Shown here: positions 27,568 through 36,420 of the stretch, piece after piece
Layout of the letters: every line of letters begins with the position of its first letter
Position numbering within the stretch: the stretch's first letter is position 1
The notes under the pieces: generated by a model
Database searches by the model: none
Told to the model about the DNA's origin: nothing
Seen by the model: only the letters and a program-made list of their open reading frames with translations
NCBI RefSeq assembly: GCF_014836335.1
Contig: NZ_JACSRA010000005.1
Location: 111,491 to 175,490 of the forward strand
Source of the DNA: Clostridium cibarium
GTDB lineage: Bacteria > Bacillota > Clostridia > Clostridiales > Clostridiaceae
DNA length: 64,000 nt
Reading direction: 5' to 3'
Program-made: the position numbers and the translations under genes

Positions 27568-27596
27568 TTGTATTGTTACAAAATATATTTTATAAT
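27568..27596 (+). promoter_or_regulatory. Promoter of the nitronate monooxygenase family gene
   Basis: TTGTAT, 17 bases, TATAAT, about 50 bases upstream of the start codon on the plus strand and divergent from the tRNA promoter. Confidence 0.65.
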
Positions 27597-27653
27597 ATGA
27601 GTATATTTTGAGTATCAAAATATTTTATAGTCAAAAGAAAGGATGTAATTTAA

Positions 27654-28721
27654 ATGAATATTAATCCATTAAAGATAGGTAATTTATCTTCTAGACTTCC
27701 AATAATCCAAGGTGGAATGGGTGTAGGCGTTTCTTTATCAGGTCTTGCTTCAGCCGTTACTAATGCTGGCGGTATAGGAGTAATATCCTCTGCTCAAATA
27801 GGATTTAGAGAAGATAACTTTGAAGATGATTCTATAAATTGTAACTTAAGAGCTCTAAAAAATGAAATTAAACTTGCTAAAGAAAAATGCAATAATGGAA
27901 TTCTTGGTGTTAATATAATGGTTGCTACAAAAGGATATGCCGAATATATTAAGACAGCTGTGGATTCTGGAATAGATATTATAATATCAGGAGCAGGACT
28001 ACCTACCATGCTTCCTAAACTAGTTAAAGATTCTAGAGTTAAAATAGCCCCTATAGTTTCATCTCTAAAAGCTGCCAAAGTTATATTAAAGCTTTGGGAT
28101 AAGCATGATAAAACTACAGCTGATATGGTTGTTATTGAAGGGCCAAAAGCTGGTGGCCACTTAGGATTTAATGCAGATAACTTAGATGAAGAACAATCTA
28201 AATTTGATGAAACCATTACTAGCATAATAGAAGAAGTAAAAAAATATGCCTTAAAATATTCTAAAGAAATCCCAGTAATAGTAGCTGGTGGAGTATTTGA
28301 TGGTAATGACATTGCAAAATACTTAAATCTTGGAGCTAATGGAGTTCAAATGGCTACAAGGTTTGTTGCTACAGAAGAATGTGATGCTTCTATAGAATTT
28401 AAAAAGGCATATATTAATGCCAAGAAAAAAGATATTTCTATAGTTAAAAGTCCTGTAGGAATGCCTGGAAGAGCCCTATTAAATCCATTTGTTGAAAGAA
28501 CTAAGCTAGGAAAAATTAAAATCACAAAATGTTTTAACTGTTTAACCCCATGTAATCCAGCAGATACACCATATTGTATTACTAAAGCATTAATTAATGC
28601 TGTTAATGGAAATTTAAATGAAGGCCTAATTTTCTGTGGTGAAAATGCCTATAAAATAGATAAGTTATCTACTGTCAAGGAAATTATGGATGAGTTAGAA
28701 GCTGATTTACTAAAATCATAA
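27654..28721 (+). CDS. Nitronate monooxygenase / FabK-like flavoprotein
   Basis: FMN-binding TIM-barrel protein of 355 aa. The N-terminus LPIIQGGMGVGVSLSGLASA is the family signature, followed by GGIGVISSAQIG, the IIISGAGLP motif, VIEGPKAGGHLGF with the catalytic-type His, and VIVAGGVFDGNDIAKYLNLG plus GVQMATRF for phosphate binding. The family includes nitronate monooxygenase (2-nitropropane dioxygenase) and enoyl-ACP reductase II (FabK). The length, the GHLG motif and the lack of fab neighbours favour the former. The C-terminal part carries a Cys-rich patch CFNCLTPCNPADTPYC that is not needed for the barrel. It is a single-gene transcript with its own promoter and terminator. Confidence 0.88.
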   Translation: MNINPLKIGNLSSRLPIIQGGMGVGVSLSGLASAVTNAGGIGVISSAQIGFREDNFEDDSINCNLRALKNEIKLAKEKCNNGILGVNIMVATKGYAEYIKTAVDSGIDIIISGAGLPTMLPKLVKDSRVKIAPIVSSLKAAKVILKLWDKHDKTTADMVVIEGPKAGGHLGFNADNLDEEQSKFDETITSIIEEVKKYALKYSKEIPVIVAGGVFDGNDIAKYLNLGANGVQMATRFVATEECDASIEFKKAYINAKKKDISIVKSPVGMPGRALLNPFVERTKLGKIKITKCFNCLTPCNPADTPYCITKALINAVNGNLNEGLIFCGENAYKIDKLSTVKEIMDELEADLLKS

Positions 28722-28873
28722 TTTTAACAAAGTAACTATAAAATACCTAAAGATTCTCTAACCATTCATAAAAAAATATGTTTTCGAAATTAATGCTTAT
28801 TGAAAATGAGCTTATAGAAGCAAAATATTTTTCTATGTTCAAGGACAATATAAAAAAGAGCTGAGCAGCAAGG

Positions 28874-28911
28874 AGCTGATTTCTAGATTAAACAGGAATC
28901 AGCTTTTTTTA
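28874..28911 (+). terminator. Terminator in the gap after the flavoprotein gene
   Basis: Inverted repeat AGCTGATT / AATCAGCT followed by T7, about 150 bases past the stop codon. The rest of the 320-base gap (28722-29041) holds only a 28-codon reading frame (28778-28864) with no convincing ribosome binding site. Confidence 0.75.
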
Positions 28912-29041
28912 GATTCCATTCTAGCTTAATGAAAGATAATACTTCTATTTCTTAATTAATAATTTTCTGTTACTTATCTTTAGTTTATCTCACAATTTAA
29001 TTGTACAAAAAAAGAACCTATATTTAATAGATTCTGTGAAT

Positions 29042-29845
29042 TTAATATTTATACTCTATTTTTTTAAAAATTATTTTGCCAATAAAGAAAGCTAATATAA
29101 AATATATTAAAGAAATTGAATTACAAATTGCTAAATCAATAAATTTTATATTTTCAACTTGCTTACTTGCTATTATGGATATTATTCCAATTGGTGAAAA
29201 ATAATCAACCTTAACTATCTTGTCTAAAATACCAACAGATATACACAATCCTACTCCTACTACCGTTCTTATAGCTCTATTTCTAATAAACATTGATATT
29301 AACCCAACTATAAGACTAAATGACACAACCGGAAGAATCGATGACAGGTAAATTATCAAGCTTCTAAATATACCTTGAAATTTTATATGAAATACAATAC
29401 TACTACTTATAAATCCTAAAACTAAATTAATAATAACAATAATTAATGAAAATATTATTAAGTATACTACCTTAGCTTTAAACAATGACTCGCCTCTTGT
29501 ATCAAGATTAGCAAAAAACTTCAAATTTCCACTATAAAAATCTTCACCAAAACAATCAACAGCAAATATAGTCACAAATATTAAAAAAAACGGTATTCCA
29601 GACTTAAATATAAAACTTGTAGAATAATTATCTAAAAATATTATGCTATTCATATTTTTTAACTGTTCTTTCCATTCAACACTATATTTTTGAGCTTCAA
29701 TTGAATCTGCTATTGCATAATTTTTCATAGCCATATAAATATATAAAGTTGCTATTAACATAGTAATAATTGTAACAAGTAATACATAAAATTTCTTTTC
29801 ATATATCATTTTAATAAATTCATTTTTTATTAATTTTATTGTCAA
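29042..29845 (-). CDS. ABC-2 type transporter permease (second)
   Basis: Membrane protein of 267 aa with about six hydrophobic helices (residues 17-37, 75-95, 105-135, 145-175, 190-205 and 235-260). It begins KLIKNEFIKMIYEKKFYV, the amphipathic start typical of ABC-2 permeases of peptide or bacteriocin self-resistance exporters. The start codon is a TTG at 29843-29845 overlapping the TGA of the previous gene, with GGAGATG upstream. The organisation of ATPase plus two similar permeases resembles LanFEG-type immunity exporters. Substrate unknown. Confidence 0.8.
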   Translation of the reverse strand: MTIKLIKNEFIKMIYEKKFYVLLVTIITMLIATLYIYMAMKNYAIADSIEAQKYSVEWKEQLKNMNSIIFLDNYSTSFIFKSGIPFFLIFVTIFAVDCFGEDFYSGNLKFFANLDTRGESLFKAKVVYLIIFSLIIVIINLVLGFISSSIVFHIKFQGIFRSLIIYLSSILPVVSFSLIVGLISMFIRNRAIRTVVGVGLCISVGILDKIVKVDYFSPIGIISIIASKQVENIKFIDLAICNSISLIYFILAFFIGKIIFKKIEYKY

Positions 29846-30564
29846 TATATCATCTCCTTTTTAGAAAAACTTTTAAGAGCAACTGGAAACAAAATCAATA
29901 TATATATTAATAGTAACAGAATATGAAACTTATCACTTGGCAAAACATATTTATTAGTACTTATTAATATAAAATCTCTTAAAATACTGATTGGCGTTAT
30001 ATCATAATAAGCTCTAAAAAAATAATCAATAGCTATCAGTAAAATAAATGTTGCTATGGATATTATCATACTATTATCAAACTTTACGGATATTAACACG
30101 TAAATAAAAATGACAGGTAACATCCCTACAAATAATGTCAAATTTAAATTTACAATCATATAAATTTCATTTTTTAAAATAGCATAATCTTCACCTTTAA
30201 TAATCAAGTAAACGATTGTTAATATTATACCCGAGCTAAAAATTAGAAATAAAGTTACAATAAAAATCATGAATAATTTATTGATAAATATTGAAATTTT
30301 ACTTAAATATATATTAAAAAACTTCAAATTTCCTGAAATATAATCATCAGTAAATATATCTGATACAATTATAGCAATCATTATAGGGATTATATAAATA
30401 TTTGTATTACATGTGTATTTATAAAAATATACATATAAATTTTCAGTTTGTGCTCCTCCCAAATTCAAAAACACACTTGTAATAATTGTAATAGCAGCTA
30501 TAATAGAGAAATAAACAACCCATTTTGTTGTTGTAAAAAACTTAATAATTTCATTTTTTAACAT
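29842..30564 (-). CDS. ABC-2 type transporter permease (first)
   Basis: Polytopic protein of about 240 aa with roughly six helices, paralogous in layout to the next gene (start LKNEIIKFFTTTKWVVYFSI; conserved DDYISGNLKFFNIYL matching DFYSGNLKFFANLD). I choose the ATG at 30562-30564, which follows GTGGG; a TTG six codons upstream is possible. It overlaps the second permease gene by four bases. Both permeases should form a heterodimeric channel with the ATPase encoded upstream. Confidence 0.8.
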   Translation of the reverse strand: MLKNEIIKFFTTTKWVVYFSIIAAITIITSVFLNLGGAQTENLYVYFYKYTCNTNIYIIPIMIAIIVSDIFTDDYISGNLKFFNIYLSKISIFINKLFMIFIVTLFLIFSSGIILTIVYLIIKGEDYAILKNEIYMIVNLNLTLFVGMLPVIFIYVLISVKFDNSMIISIATFILLIAIDYFFRAYYDITPISILRDFILISTNKYVLPSDKFHILLLLIYILILFPVALKSFSKKEMIY

Positions 30565-30604
30565 TGTAAACCCACTTTCCAATAAACCTTTATAACCTGA
30601 TTAA

Positions 30605-31507
30605 CTATAATATCTTTTTACTACACTTAATAAAGTAATCTTCTAGAGAATAGTTTTTCTTAGAAATTGATAAAATGGCAATATTGCTTTTTACAATTAA
30701 ATCATTGATTAATTTAAAATCACCACTATTTATCTCTATACATATCCCTTCATCTGTCTCTATAATATTCAAAACCTTAGATTCTAATACCTTCCTTATT
30801 GAATTTTTATCTGTAGTTATTATATCGTAAGATTCTCTACCATTATCTAATAATGAATTTATACTATTTTGAAAAATTATTTTCCCGTTGCTTATCATAG
30901 CTACTCTATTACATAAGTTTTGAACTTCATTTAGAATATGAGAGCAATACATAAAGGTAGTCCTCTTCAATCCTGCTAAATCTTTTATTAATTTTCTCAT
31001 TTCTATAACACCCTCTGGATCTAATCCATTCGTTGGTTCATCTAATATAACAATTTCAGGATTATTTAAGAAAGCTCTAGCAACTGCAAGCCTTTGCTTC
31101 ATTCCCATAGAATATGCACCAACTTTCTTATTCTTATCTCTAGATAAATTTACCATATCTAATACTTCATCTATTCTTTTCTTATCTAGATTTAATATAT
31201 TTGCATATAATGATAAATTTTTGAAGCCTGTTAAATATTGATAAAAGCTTGGATAATCAATCATTGCTCCTATCTTTGAACTAATAACTTTAGCATTATT
31301 AATACTATTCACCCCTTCAATCAAGACTTCTCCTGAAGAAGATTTAAGAAGGCCTAAAATTGTTTTTATAGTTGTAGTTTTACCTGCTCCATTTGGCCCT
31401 ATAAACCCATATATATCTCCTTTATATATTTTCATATTTATATCAGTAATTACATTTTTATCGTTGTATTTTTTACTTAAATTCTTAACTTCCAAAATTG
31501 GCTGCAT
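30605..31507 (-). CDS. ABC transporter ATP-binding protein (bacitracin/lantibiotic-type exporter)
   Basis: ATPase of 300 aa. Walker A GPNGAGKTT near residue 39, Q-loop region, signature YSMGMKQRLA near 130, Walker B IVILDEPTNGLDPEG near 152 and the switch His in MYCSHIL. The C-terminal 90 residues are the extension seen in BcrA/LanF-type subunits. Its ATG overlaps the last base of the stop codon of the upstream metalloprotease remnant (TAATG), so it was once translated coupled to it. It powers the two permeases downstream. Confidence 0.92.
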   Translation of the reverse strand: MQPILEVKNLSKKYNDKNVITDINMKIYKGDIYGFIGPNGAGKTTTIKTILGLLKSSSGEVLIEGVNSINNAKVISSKIGAMIDYPSFYQYLTGFKNLSLYANILNLDKKRIDEVLDMVNLSRDKNKKVGAYSMGMKQRLAVARAFLNNPEIVILDEPTNGLDPEGVIEMRKLIKDLAGLKRTTFMYCSHILNEVQNLCNRVAMISNGKIIFQNSINSLLDNGRESYDIITTDKNSIRKVLESKVLNIIETDEGICIEINSGDFKLINDLIVKSNIAILSISKKNYSLEDYFIKCSKKIL

Positions 31508-31881
31508 TACTTCACTCCCTTTTCTCTATTTTTAATTATTTTTTTTATTATCAATAATAGCATTATAAATATAAAAACTTTTATTTTAAAAACAAATGAT
31601 AAAATGTTACAACTATGTTTATAGTCTTCAACCATTTGCTTAACTATCCAAATCACTTGAGATGAAAATATAAATGCCATTACTATAATACTAATAATCA
31701 TATATATTTTTATTACCATTCTCTTATTACTAAATATACTTTTAGGAGAGTGTGTTATTGATTTTCTCATATTAGGTATCCTTAGAATCGTAGATAAAAT
31801 AAAATATCCATCAGTAGACACAAAAGGAGAAATATTTATGCTAATGCTTATAAGATTAGCTTTATATATTTCACACTTACA
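31507..31881 (-). pseudogene. C-terminal remnant of a peptidase M50-type membrane protein
   Basis: The frame is open from a TAA at 31882-31884 to the stop at 31507-31509, about 124 codons, with no good start. It encodes a segment reading INISPFVSTDGYFIL then STILRIPNMRKS, which matches the conserved DGYxxLSxxLxIPNLR region of M50-type peptide metalloproteases, followed by two membrane helices (IYMIISIIVMAFIFSSQVIW and IFIMLLLIIKK). The catalytic HExxH part that should lie upstream is gone. A GTG at 31819-31821 could start a 104-aa product, but without a clear ribosome binding site. Its coupling to an ABC exporter recalls Bacillus yydH-yydI-yydJ, an epipeptide RiPP locus; that link is inference. 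Confidence 0.65.
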
Positions 31882-31939
31882 TTACAATACTTATATATCC
31901 GCAACACTTTCCATATTGTGTAAAACGGTTTATATTTAC

Positions 31940-31967
31940 AGTATATACCTCACTATAATTCTGTCAA
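31940..31967 (-). promoter_or_regulatory. Promoter of the ABC exporter operon, with flanking direct repeats
   Basis: On the minus strand: TTGACA, 16 bases, TATACT, near consensus. Two exact copies of ACTATAATTCT (plus strand, 31952-31962 and 31974-31984), 22 bases apart or two helical turns, straddle the -35 element and look like a binding site for a dimeric regulator. The remaining sequence to 32091 holds no gene I can see. Confidence 0.6.
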
Positions 31968-32091
31968 CTCATTACTATAATTCTATATTATATTAATTTT
32001 ACAGGTATTTTACTTTTATAATATTTATCTTTCCCAAACCTGAAAAAATATATATAATATACTTTTGTTAAATAGTTAAAAATTAATACAA

Positions 32092-32133
32092 AAATAAAAG
32101 CACTATAGGTTATTTTTAATACGCTATAGCACT
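32092..32133 (-). terminator. Terminator after the solute-binding protein gene
   Basis: Inverted repeat AGCACTATAG / CTATAGCACT with a 15-base loop, followed on the minus strand by TTTTATTTT. It starts 8 bases after the stop codon. Confidence 0.8.
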
Positions 32134-32140
32134 TGTATTA

Positions 32141-33400
32141 TTACTTCGTAACAGTCTCTAAAGTTTTTATTAAATTATTATATGTATTTGCTGCGCACTG
32201 CTCAGGTGTAGATTTATTATATGTTATCTCTTCAATAGCTGTTTCACAAGTATTCTTTATCAATGTATTTTCATAGTATGGACTAATTAAAATTTCCTTT
32301 ACTCCATCCTCTTTTTTACTTGCCTCATATTGTAATCCACTTAATACATTCCCCTCTTCCAATGCTTTATAGCTTGAAGTACTTGTTGGTAATCCTCTAT
32401 CCATTCCAATTATTTTAGCTGCTTCTTCATCATTAAGCATAAAATCCATGAGCATTGCCGCCTCTTTCGGATGTTCTGTATTCTTACTTATAGTATATAA
32501 CATAGATGGTTTAACATAGCTTATAGGATTAGCTCCTCCAGATGCTGGAAAAGTTCCACTAAATAAATCTCCTTTTATCTTTTCTGTACCTGATTTCATT
32601 TTTTGTGCATCTGTAGACCATGATATAGTTGCTCCAGCTTTACCACTATTAAAACTCGAATTATCATCCTTACGAGTCGTTGATGGAAGTACCTTGTTAT
32701 CCACTAGCTTTTTATAAAATAACAATAATTCTTGTATATCTCCTTGTGTAAATCCAAGACTACCATCTTCATTTATAAAATTTCTGCCCGTCTTTTCTTG
32801 TACATAAGCCATACATAATCCCCATGCATTGAAGGAATCAAGATCTAAAGGATATGTATCTCCATTAGTCTTACTTCCACTTGCTATTAAAGCATCCCAC
32901 GTATCATATCTATTTTCAATAAACCCACTACTAACATTTTTATTATAATAAAGTATTTTCGCATTAGTTGATATAGGAATTGCATTTAAAATATTATTTT
33001 TTGTTCCATAAGCCAAAACTTCTTTGGGGAAGTTATCAAACTTTAACGTATCTGATAACTTGCTCAAATCATAAAATCCCTTTCCATCTTTAGAATAATT
33101 CTCAAGCCAATCGTAATTTATCTGCATAAGATCTGGCTCATCATTTCCTGCTATCTTCATGTTCATCTTCTTCTTAAAGCCTGTCCATTCACCAAATTCA
33201 GCTTTAACTTTTATATTTGGATTTTTTTCTTCAAATAATTTCACTGCTTCCATAGTTTTATCATATCTAGATTCTGTTCCCCACCATGAAAATCTAATTG
33301 TAACTTGTTCTGATTGATTTTTGCTGCTAGTTTTTCCACAAGCACATAAACTTATCCCCATGATACAGCATATTAATAGCCCTATTACCTTTTTATTCAT
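32141..33400 (-). CDS. Extracellular solute-binding lipoprotein, family 1 (sugar type)
   Basis: Protein of 419 aa. The lipoprotein signal peptide ends ISLCAC-GK. The mature part has the family 1 pattern: VTIRFSWWGTESRYDKTMEA at the start, FEEKNPNIKVKAEFGEW, DEPDLMQINYDWLENY, and a C-terminal helical lobe (EEAAKIIGMDRGLPTS). Such proteins bind oligosaccharides or other polyols for an ABC importer. No permease or ATPase is linked; instead it lies 27 bases downstream of a chemoreceptor gene, so it may deliver ligand to that receptor. The start is ATG with GGGAGG. Confidence 0.9.
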   Translation of the reverse strand: MNKKVIGLLICCIMGISLCACGKTSSKNQSEQVTIRFSWWGTESRYDKTMEAVKLFEEKNPNIKVKAEFGEWTGFKKKMNMKIAGNDEPDLMQINYDWLENYSKDGKGFYDLSKLSDTLKFDNFPKEVLAYGTKNNILNAIPISTNAKILYYNKNVSSGFIENRYDTWDALIASGSKTNGDTYPLDLDSFNAWGLCMAYVQEKTGRNFINEDGSLGFTQGDIQELLLFYKKLVDNKVLPSTTRKDDNSSFNSGKAGATISWSTDAQKMKSGTEKIKGDLFSGTFPASGGANPISYVKPSMLYTISKNTEHPKEAAMLMDFMLNDEEAAKIIGMDRGLPTSTSSYKALEEGNVLSGLQYEASKKEDGVKEILISPYYENTLIKNTCETAIEEITYNKSTPEQCAANTYNNLIKTLETVTK

Positions 33401-33427
33401 AATTAAATCCTCCCATCCATCTAATAC

Positions 33428-35455
33428 TTAAATTCTAAACTTGTTAATAGCTTTTTCTAGACTTTCTGCTGCTTTGCTTAACTTATTAGAACGCTGTTCT
33501 AAATTTTCAGCGTTAGCTGTTTGCTCCTCAGTAGCAGCTAAAACCTCTTCTGTATTAGCAGATGAATTTTCTGTAATTATCTTAATACTATTAGTTGATT
33601 CAATAGTCTCTTTCTTTTGCATATTTATTTCGTTCATTAACATTTCTATGTTGTTTATTTCACTTGTTATTTTTTCAGTAGAACTTATTATATTGGAAAA
33701 TGAATTGTTAGTAAATTCTACTGCTTGTGTTTGTTCATTAAATACCTTTTTTGAATTATATATAAGTTCTATTGCTGCATTTGCTTTTTCATATACGTTT
33801 CTAATTACCTTATACACATCATCAGTTGATTTTTTTGATTGTTCAGCTAGCTCCTTAACCTCATCTGCTACAACTGCAAATCCCCTGCCACTTTCTCCAG
33901 CACGTGCCGCTTCTATTCCAGCATTTAAGGATAACAGATTAGTTTGTTCACTTATTTCTTTAATTAATTCAATAACTTGTTCAATTTCTTTTATACTTTC
34001 ACTTAGAACATTAATGTTAAATGTTATTTCATCCATTATCTCATTTGTATTTTCTGTTTTCACCTGAAGAGTTTGTACTATATGCAATGACTCATCACCA
34101 ACATGTTTTGTTTCATTAGATATAGATGTAACATTTGAAATATTAGAAATAATATTATTAATGCTTGCTGCCAATTTATCCATCGTGGAAACTGTCTTTT
34201 CTAATTCATTTACTTGGCTTAAAGTTCCAGTAGCTATAGCTTCCATAGCAGTGGAAACACCCTCTGAAATACTATAAGCTTGACTTGACATATTCTTTAT
34301 TTCATCTGATTCATCTATAACAATCTTAGAAACATTCTTTGTCTCTTCAATTAAGTCTCTAATTTTTCCTATCATTACATTAAAACTGTTACTTAACACT
34401 CCAATTTCATCTTCACTTGTATAATCAGTTCTTACCGTTAAATCTCCATCTTCTGCTTTTTTCATTTTAGTAACTAACTTATTAATTGGCTCTGATATTT
34501 TTTTCGCAAAATATATTCCAAATAGACCTGAAAAAATTATACATACTATTGTAATTATTATTGTAAATATTCCCGTTGTTTGTACTTCACTCAAAATATA
34601 ATTTTTAGGAATGGAATTTACTAATCCCCATCCATTATCACATGTATTATAAATTACTAAATCTTTACTTAATTCAAATGTCTTAGAAGATGAGTCTTTT
34701 ATTTTCTCACTTACTTTTCCATCTAATTTCTCACCTATCTCATTACTGTTTGTAGAATATATAATATTATCATCATCACAAAGTCTAGTAACAGTTCCAC
34801 TATTATCACTTAATTCATTAAATATTTCATCTAATTCATTTGTATATATAGAAGTAATCATCATGGTACTATCTGTAACTTGTTTTGCATAATACAATCT
34901 ACTATAGTTTCCGTCCTTACCTGTAAACCACTTTCCTTTACTCTTAGTAGTACTAACCTTTTCTTGAATTTCTCCATATAAATTTTTCATATCATATAAT
35001 TTTTTAGTAGTTTCACTTATCTTACCTATAGTACTTCCATCATTATATACTAATGCAAAGTCAGTAAAATTTTGTAGTAAACTTATAGAAAGTAAATATT
35101 CTTCAATATTGTTTTTCTTTTGCTGCTTCTCATAGGGATCAATATTTGTACCTGCTGAATTAAACACCATTATTTCATCCTTTGCAAATACTAAAGATGA
35201 AGCATTCTGAATTTCATACAAGTAATTATTTATGCTTAATTTAGTTTGAGAACATACTCTATTTGATAATTCTGATACTTTATCTGTTAATATTCTTCTA
35301 CTATTTGCATATGTTAACGTAGCAATTAGCATTATTGGTATACATGCTATTAATATGTATGTGAATGTCAACTTCCCTTTTAAGGATCCTTTAACTGTAC
35401 TAATGCCTTTAAATCCCTTAACTCTCACTTTAATTTTCTTGGTTTCCTCTCCCAC
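33428..35455 (-). CDS. Methyl-accepting chemotaxis protein with extracellular Cache-type sensor
   Basis: Transmembrane receptor of 675 aa. Order: a basic cytoplasmic N-terminus, TM1 near residues 28-50 ([18 protein letters not shown]), an extracellular dCache-like domain to about residue 285, TM2 ([20 protein letters not shown]), HAMP ([20 protein letters not shown]), then the signalling domain whose hairpin tip is [21 protein letters not shown] use a GTG at 35453-35455, 7 bases after AGGGGG; a longer frame to 35497 lacks a site. The next gene is a sugar-type binding protein, so indirect sensing through a binding protein is plausible. Confidence 0.92.
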   Translation of the reverse strand: MGEETKKIKVRVKGFKGISTVKGSLKGKLTFTYILIACIPIMLIATLTYANSRRILTDKVSELSNRVCSQTKLSINNYLYEIQNASSLVFAKDEIMVFNSAGTNIDPYEKQQKKNNIEEYLLSISLLQNFTDFALVYNDGSTIGKISETTKKLYDMKNLYGEIQEKVSTTKSKGKWFTGKDGNYSRLYYAKQVTDSTMMITSIYTNELDEIFNELSDNSGTVTRLCDDDNIIYSTNSNEIGEKLDGKVSEKIKDSSSKTFELSKDLVIYNTCDNGWGLVNSIPKNYILSEVQTTGIFTIIITIVCIIFSGLFGIYFAKKISEPINKLVTKMKKAEDGDLTVRTDYTSEDEIGVLSNSFNVMIGKIRDLIEETKNVSKIVIDESDEIKNMSSQAYSISEGVSTAMEAIATGTLSQVNELEKTVSTMDKLAASINNIISNISNVTSISNETKHVGDESLHIVQTLQVKTENTNEIMDEITFNINVLSESIKEIEQVIELIKEISEQTNLLSLNAGIEAARAGESGRGFAVVADEVKELAEQSKKSTDDVYKVIRNVYEKANAAIELIYNSKKVFNEQTQAVEFTNNSFSNIISSTEKITSEINNIEMLMNEINMQKKETIESTNSIKIITENSSANTEEVLAATEEQTANAENLEQRSNKLSKAAESLEKAINKFRI

Positions 35456-35570
35456 TTTTTTATCCCCCTTTAATTTACTACTACTTTTTAAATACAAACA
35501 CGTGTGTAAATGTTAACAAATCAATTATACCATTTTTTTACACAGAAAAAAACTGTCTTAAAACTAATTA

Positions 35571-35620
35571 AAATAGAAGTTAAAGGAGATACTTGTATAC
35601 AACTCCTTTAACTTCTATTT
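35571..35620 (-). terminator. Long hairpin terminator after the 75-residue protein gene
   Basis: Perfect 18-base inverted repeat (AAATAGAAGTTAAAGGAG and its complement) with a 14-base loop, followed on the minus strand by a T-rich tail. It begins 30 bases after the stop codon. An outer pair AACTGTCT / AGACAGTT could extend the structure. Confidence 0.75.
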
Positions 35621-35649
35621 ATTAGCTCTAGACAGTTAAATATAATATT

Positions 35650-35877
35650 CTAAACTCTTTCTGCTACTATTTTATTTATTATTTCCTCTCTTTCAGCACC
35701 TAATACTATTAGTAGTTTACTTTCAATATGGCCATTTTTATATACCTCATTAGCATCTACTATCTTAAGTATTTTCTCAGTCAACTTTTCATAACTCATT
35801 AGATCATCTAAATATAGATCAACCAAATCCTTTAAACAAGTTGCTAACTCTCTTGGGTTCTTATAAACTGCTCTCAT
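35650..35877 (-). CDS. Small conserved clostridial protein (possibly TIGR04540 family)
   Basis: Soluble helical protein of 75 aa, starting MRAVYKNPRELATCLKDLVD and ending LLIVLGAEREEIINKIVAER. It has a good AAGGAGT site and its own terminator, so it is a real gene. The pattern reminds me of the TIGR04540 group of short clostridial proteins, but I cannot confirm this, and the function is unknown. Confidence 0.7.
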   Translation of the reverse strand: MRAVYKNPRELATCLKDLVDLYLDDLMSYEKLTEKILKIVDANEVYKNGHIESKLLIVLGAEREEIINKIVAERV

Positions 35878-36031
35878 AATGTACTCCTTAAAATTTTATA
35901 GCATTTTTTGTATTTTAAAATATATATAATTATAAAATATTATATTATCCTTAGCAACGGTATTTTAAGAGCAGAAAGCTACTATTAAAGAATAATCAAA
36001 TATTTAAGCTCACATTTAAATAAATTATCTT

Positions 36032-36205
36032 CTATTTATTCTCCAAAATTAGCATTTCAATTTTATTTCTACATCTTAGACCACTACATCCACCTGTGCC
36101 AGCCCCTGTTTTTTCCTTAACTTCTATAAATGAAGTTGCTCCATCTTTTATTGCTTCTATTATTTTTTCTTCTGATATACCTCTGCATAGACAAACATTA
36201 GACAT
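36032..36205 (-). CDS. BFD-like [2Fe-2S]-binding small protein
   Basis: Protein of 57 aa, starting MSNVCLCRGISEEKIIEAIK. The Cys pattern CxC (positions 5 and 7) plus CSGLRC (40 and 45) after a GAGTGG stretch is that of bacterioferritin-associated ferredoxin-like domains, where four Cys bind one [2Fe-2S] cluster; the usual last pair is CxxC, here Cx4C. The start is ATG with AAGGGAG. It stands alone between the 75-aa protein gene and asnB and is shorter than most annotation cut-offs. Confidence 0.82.
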   Translation of the reverse strand: MSNVCLCRGISEEKIIEAIKDGATSFIEVKEKTGAGTGGCSGLRCRNKIEMLILENK

Positions 36206-36420
36206 ACTCAAATCTCCCTTCTAAATTTAATATATATTGTTATTAAAGAATAATAATTATTATTTGTCAATACAGACTTTTTATTTTTTTATTTCTTTAT
36301 TCATATAGCAATACTTATTTCATAAGTTCTACATACAATAATGTAACTATGTCCATAATAAAATCATATTTTATATCATATTACTAATTACTTAAATTTA
36401 TAAGAAAAGAGGAAATAAAT

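Noticed and set aside
28778..28864. 28-codon frame MFSKLMLIENELIEAKYF after the flavoprotein gene
   Set aside because: There is no ribosome binding site and no recognisable family; it is probably chance or a decayed fragment.
36206..36420. T-box leader expected before asnB
   Set aside because: I found no T-box sequence (AGGGTGGnACCGCG-like) or matching terminator in the leader.
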